8,722 bases of DNA, taken from positions 1-8,722 of the forward strand of contig JAHEHW010000045.1 in the NCBI GenBank assembly GCA_024639745.1, written 5' to 3'. The notes below the pieces were generated by a model. The model ran no database searches, was not told the DNA's origin, and was given only the letters and a program-made list of their open reading frames with translations. The DNA comes from Salaquimonas sp. (GTDB lineage Bacteria; Pseudomonadota; Alphaproteobacteria; Rhizobiales; Rhizobiaceae). This document shows positions 7,477 to 8,722 of this stretch, piece after piece. How positions within the stretch are numbered: the stretch's first letter is position 1; every line of letters starts with the position of its first letter. The position numbers and the translations under genes were made by a program.

Positions 7477-7482
7477 CCCGAT

Positions 7483-7487
7483 CTTCC
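7483..7487 (-). promoter_or_regulatory. Ribosome-binding site of ribE
   Basis: The minus strand reads GGAAG, 6 nt before the ATG at 7476 and within the 12-nt gap after the ribD stop. Confidence 0.6.
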
Positions 7488-7488
7488 G

Positions 7489-8619
7489 CTAGCTATTTCG
7501 AATCCGTCTGTAACGCGTCATGCGGTCGCCGCAAAGCTCAAGGTGATAATCCGCTTCGAAACCCGAGGGGACATTGCCCGGAGAAACCGGAGAAGCAACA
7601 GCTTTCTTGCCTGATGAAGCGATCTTCATGCCCCCCTCGAAAAGGACCAATTCATCGACCAGGTCTTCCTCTAGGAAACTCCGGGCCAAGGCCGCGCCGC
7701 CTTCAACCAGAATACTGACCAGCCCCATGGCGCCAAGATCCTCAAGAAGCTCGGGCAAAGCGATGAGCCCCTTCCCCATTTCACATGCTAGAAATTCGCA
7801 GCCAAGCTGCGCAAGTGCGTTGCGGCGGGAGGCCTCCAAGTCATGAGGCGCGACCATGATCGTTCGTATCTTGTCGGCGGTTTTGAAAACCGTCGCGTCA
7901 AGCGGGCTTCGCCCATTGGCATCGAGGATCACGCGAACCGGCGACCTGCCCTCGAGTCCCGGCAGCCTGCAGTTCAGGGATGGATCGTCCTCACAAATCG
8001 TGCCCGCACCAACCATGATCGCATGGTGGTTTGCTCTCAGTAGATGGCTTTGGGAACGGGCCACTTGATCGGTGATGGCGATTTGTCCTGCACCCTCCAA
8101 TCCGAGATATCCATCGCCGGAAACGGCAAGTTTCAGAGTCACTTGCGCCCGGTTGGTCGTTTTTTGATTCAAATATGCGGCCAGTCCGGGATGAGCATAG
8201 TCCGCCGCGATCCGCTCGCTTACCTCTATTCCCGCCTCACGCAGCATGGCGTGTCCTTTACCCGATACCCGGCCATCCGGATCCACGATCGAGGTAAAAA
8301 CACGGTTGATGCCTGCATCGATCAGGGCCTGAGCACAAGGCGGAGTCCGGCCATGATGAGCGCAGGGTTCAAGCGTGACATACGCCACCGCGCCTCGGGG
8401 ATCGGCCAATGCATGTTCAATAGCCAACGGCTCGGCATGGGGGCGCCCCCCCAGCGCAGTGACACCCGCGCCGATGATCCTAGGCGGGGAAACCGCTTCA
8501 TCCATCAGGATACAGGAAACGGATGGATTTGTGCCGGTAAGACCCTGATGCCGCCTTGCGAAACGGATCGCAGCGCCCATGAAACGTTTATCGGCACGGG
8601 ATTTAGGTTCGGCTGTCAT
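7489..8619 (-). CDS. ribD: Bifunctional riboflavin biosynthesis deaminase/reductase RibD
   Basis: Carries out two consecutive steps: zinc-dependent deamination of 2,5-diamino-6-ribosylamino-4(3H)-pyrimidinone 5'-phosphate, then NADPH-dependent reduction of its ribosyl side chain. The product is 376 aa. The N-terminal deaminase domain (about 10-140) has NPSVSC (31-36), the zinc motif HAE (61-63) and PCAHHGRTPPC (85-95), and VSGKG (118-122). The C-terminal reductase domain (about 155-374) has LKLAVSGDGYLG (162-173), MVGAGTICEDDPSLNCR (202-218), PVRVILDANGR (227-237) and ILVEGGAALARSFLE (303-317). Both domains look intact. The ATG at 8619 is preferred because MTAEPKSRADKRFMGAAI resembles related proteins. 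A TTG at 8637, with GAAG a few bases upstream, is a possible alternative start adding six residues. It heads the cluster and no gene start is visible above it. Confidence 0.95.
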   Translation of the reverse strand: MTAEPKSRADKRFMGAAIRFARRHQGLTGTNPSVSCILMDEAVSPPRIIGAGVTALGGRPHAEPLAIEHALADPRGAVAYVTLEPCAHHGRTPPCAQALIDAGINRVFTSIVDPDGRVSGKGHAMLREAGIEVSERIAADYAHPGLAAYLNQKTTNRAQVTLKLAVSGDGYLGLEGAGQIAITDQVARSQSHLLRANHHAIMVGAGTICEDDPSLNCRLPGLEGRSPVRVILDANGRSPLDATVFKTADKIRTIMVAPHDLEASRRNALAQLGCEFLACEMGKGLIALPELLEDLGAMGLVSILVEGGAALARSFLEEDLVDELVLFEGGMKIASSGKKAVASPVSPGNVPSGFEADYHLELCGDRMTRYRRIRNS

Positions 8620-8620
8620 A

Positions 8621-8637
8621 TTGCGGTTTTGCCGCAA
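8621..8637 (-). repeat. Perfect hairpin just upstream of the ribD start codon
   Basis: TTGCGG (8621-8626) and CCGCAA (8632-8637) form a perfect 6-bp stem with a 5-nt loop, ending one base before the ATG at 8619. It occupies the place where a ribosome-binding site should be, and none is visible there. If translation starts at TTG 8637 instead, the hairpin lies at the beginning of the coding region. Confidence 0.4.
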
Positions 8638-8661
8638 GACGTCTTCAAATGGAAGTGCGGT

Positions 8662-8690
8662 ATTTTAAGCCACCAATGCAAATGGTTCAT
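8662..8690 (-). promoter_or_regulatory. Weak candidate promoter for ribD
   Basis: On the minus strand, ATGAAC (8685-8690) is followed after 17 bp by TAAAAT (8662-8667). The second matches the -10 consensus in five of six bases; the first is poor. It would start transcription about 18-20 nt above the ribD hairpin. ribD may equally be read through from an upstream gene. Confidence 0.22.
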
Positions 8691-8696
8691 TCAGAA

Positions 8697-8713
8697 CCCC
8701 AGCCCGTCTGGGG
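8697..8713. repeat. GC-rich hairpin at the window edge
   Basis: CCCCAG (8697-8702) and CTGGGG (8708-8713) form a perfect 6-bp stem over a 5-nt loop. On the minus strand it is followed by TTCTG rather than a T-run. It could belong to the end of the gene upstream of ribD or act as a weak terminator. Confidence 0.3.
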
Positions 8714-8722
8714 AGAAGAGCT

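Larger units (their letters stand above)
8638..8722. other. Region upstream of ribD, no gene recognised
   Basis: These 85 bases contain no convincing reading frame. All three minus-strand frames entering from the window edge stop within about 19 codons. By analogy with related genomes the 3' end of nrdR might lie at or beyond this edge, but the few residues visible are not enough to show it. Confidence 0.4.

Noticed and set aside
8665..8722. 3' end of nrdR on the minus strand
   Set aside because: nrdR often precedes ribD in this group, but the at most 19 codons visible show no NrdR feature and all three frames are similarly short.

Overview
The window looks like ordinary chromosome of an alphaproteobacterium of the Hyphomicrobiales (Rhizobiales), most likely near Brucellaceae/Phyllobacteriaceae. 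Three things suggest this: the gene order ribD-ribE-(unknown)-ribH-nusB-thiL, a Brucella-type RibH1 lumazine synthase, and a K+-independent alphaproteobacterial H+-pyrophosphatase. G+C is judged by eye to be in the mid-50s percent and even along the window. I see no transposase, phage gene, tRNA, rRNA, CRISPR array or sign of recent transfer.

All eight genes lie on the minus strand, so transcription runs from high to low coordinates. In that order they are: ribD (8619-7489), ribE riboflavin synthase (7476-6859), an unrecognised lipoprotein with an alpha/beta-hydrolase-like domain (6775-5849), ribH (5696-5238), nusB (5241-4681), thiL (4697-3720), an MFS transporter (3712-2471) and hppA (2182-44). 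ribD and ribE are 12 nt apart. ribH/nusB share an ATGA overlap, nusB/thiL overlap by 17 nt, and thiL/MFS are 7 nt apart with the MFS ribosome-binding site lying across the thiL stop. The larger gaps are 83 nt (ribE to lipoprotein), 152 nt (lipoprotein to ribH) and 288 nt (MFS to hppA). I infer one long operon or two to three transcription units (ribD-ribE, lipoprotein, ribH-nusB-thiL-MFS), with hppA probably separate.

Functionally, RibD, RibH and RibE supply three enzymes of riboflavin synthesis. RibD makes the pyrimidine precursor, RibH condenses it to lumazine, and RibE dismutates lumazine to riboflavin. GTP cyclohydrolase II, DHBP synthase and RibF are not here. ThiL makes thiamine pyrophosphate, NusB acts in rRNA antitermination, and HppA pumps protons using pyrophosphate. 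The roles of the MFS protein and the lipoprotein are not known from sequence. They are the only members of the cluster without an assigned function, so they are the best candidates for new biology. The non-coding gaps hold several inverted and direct repeats, chiefly in the 288-nt stretch before hppA. No FMN (RFN) or TPP riboswitch was recognised.
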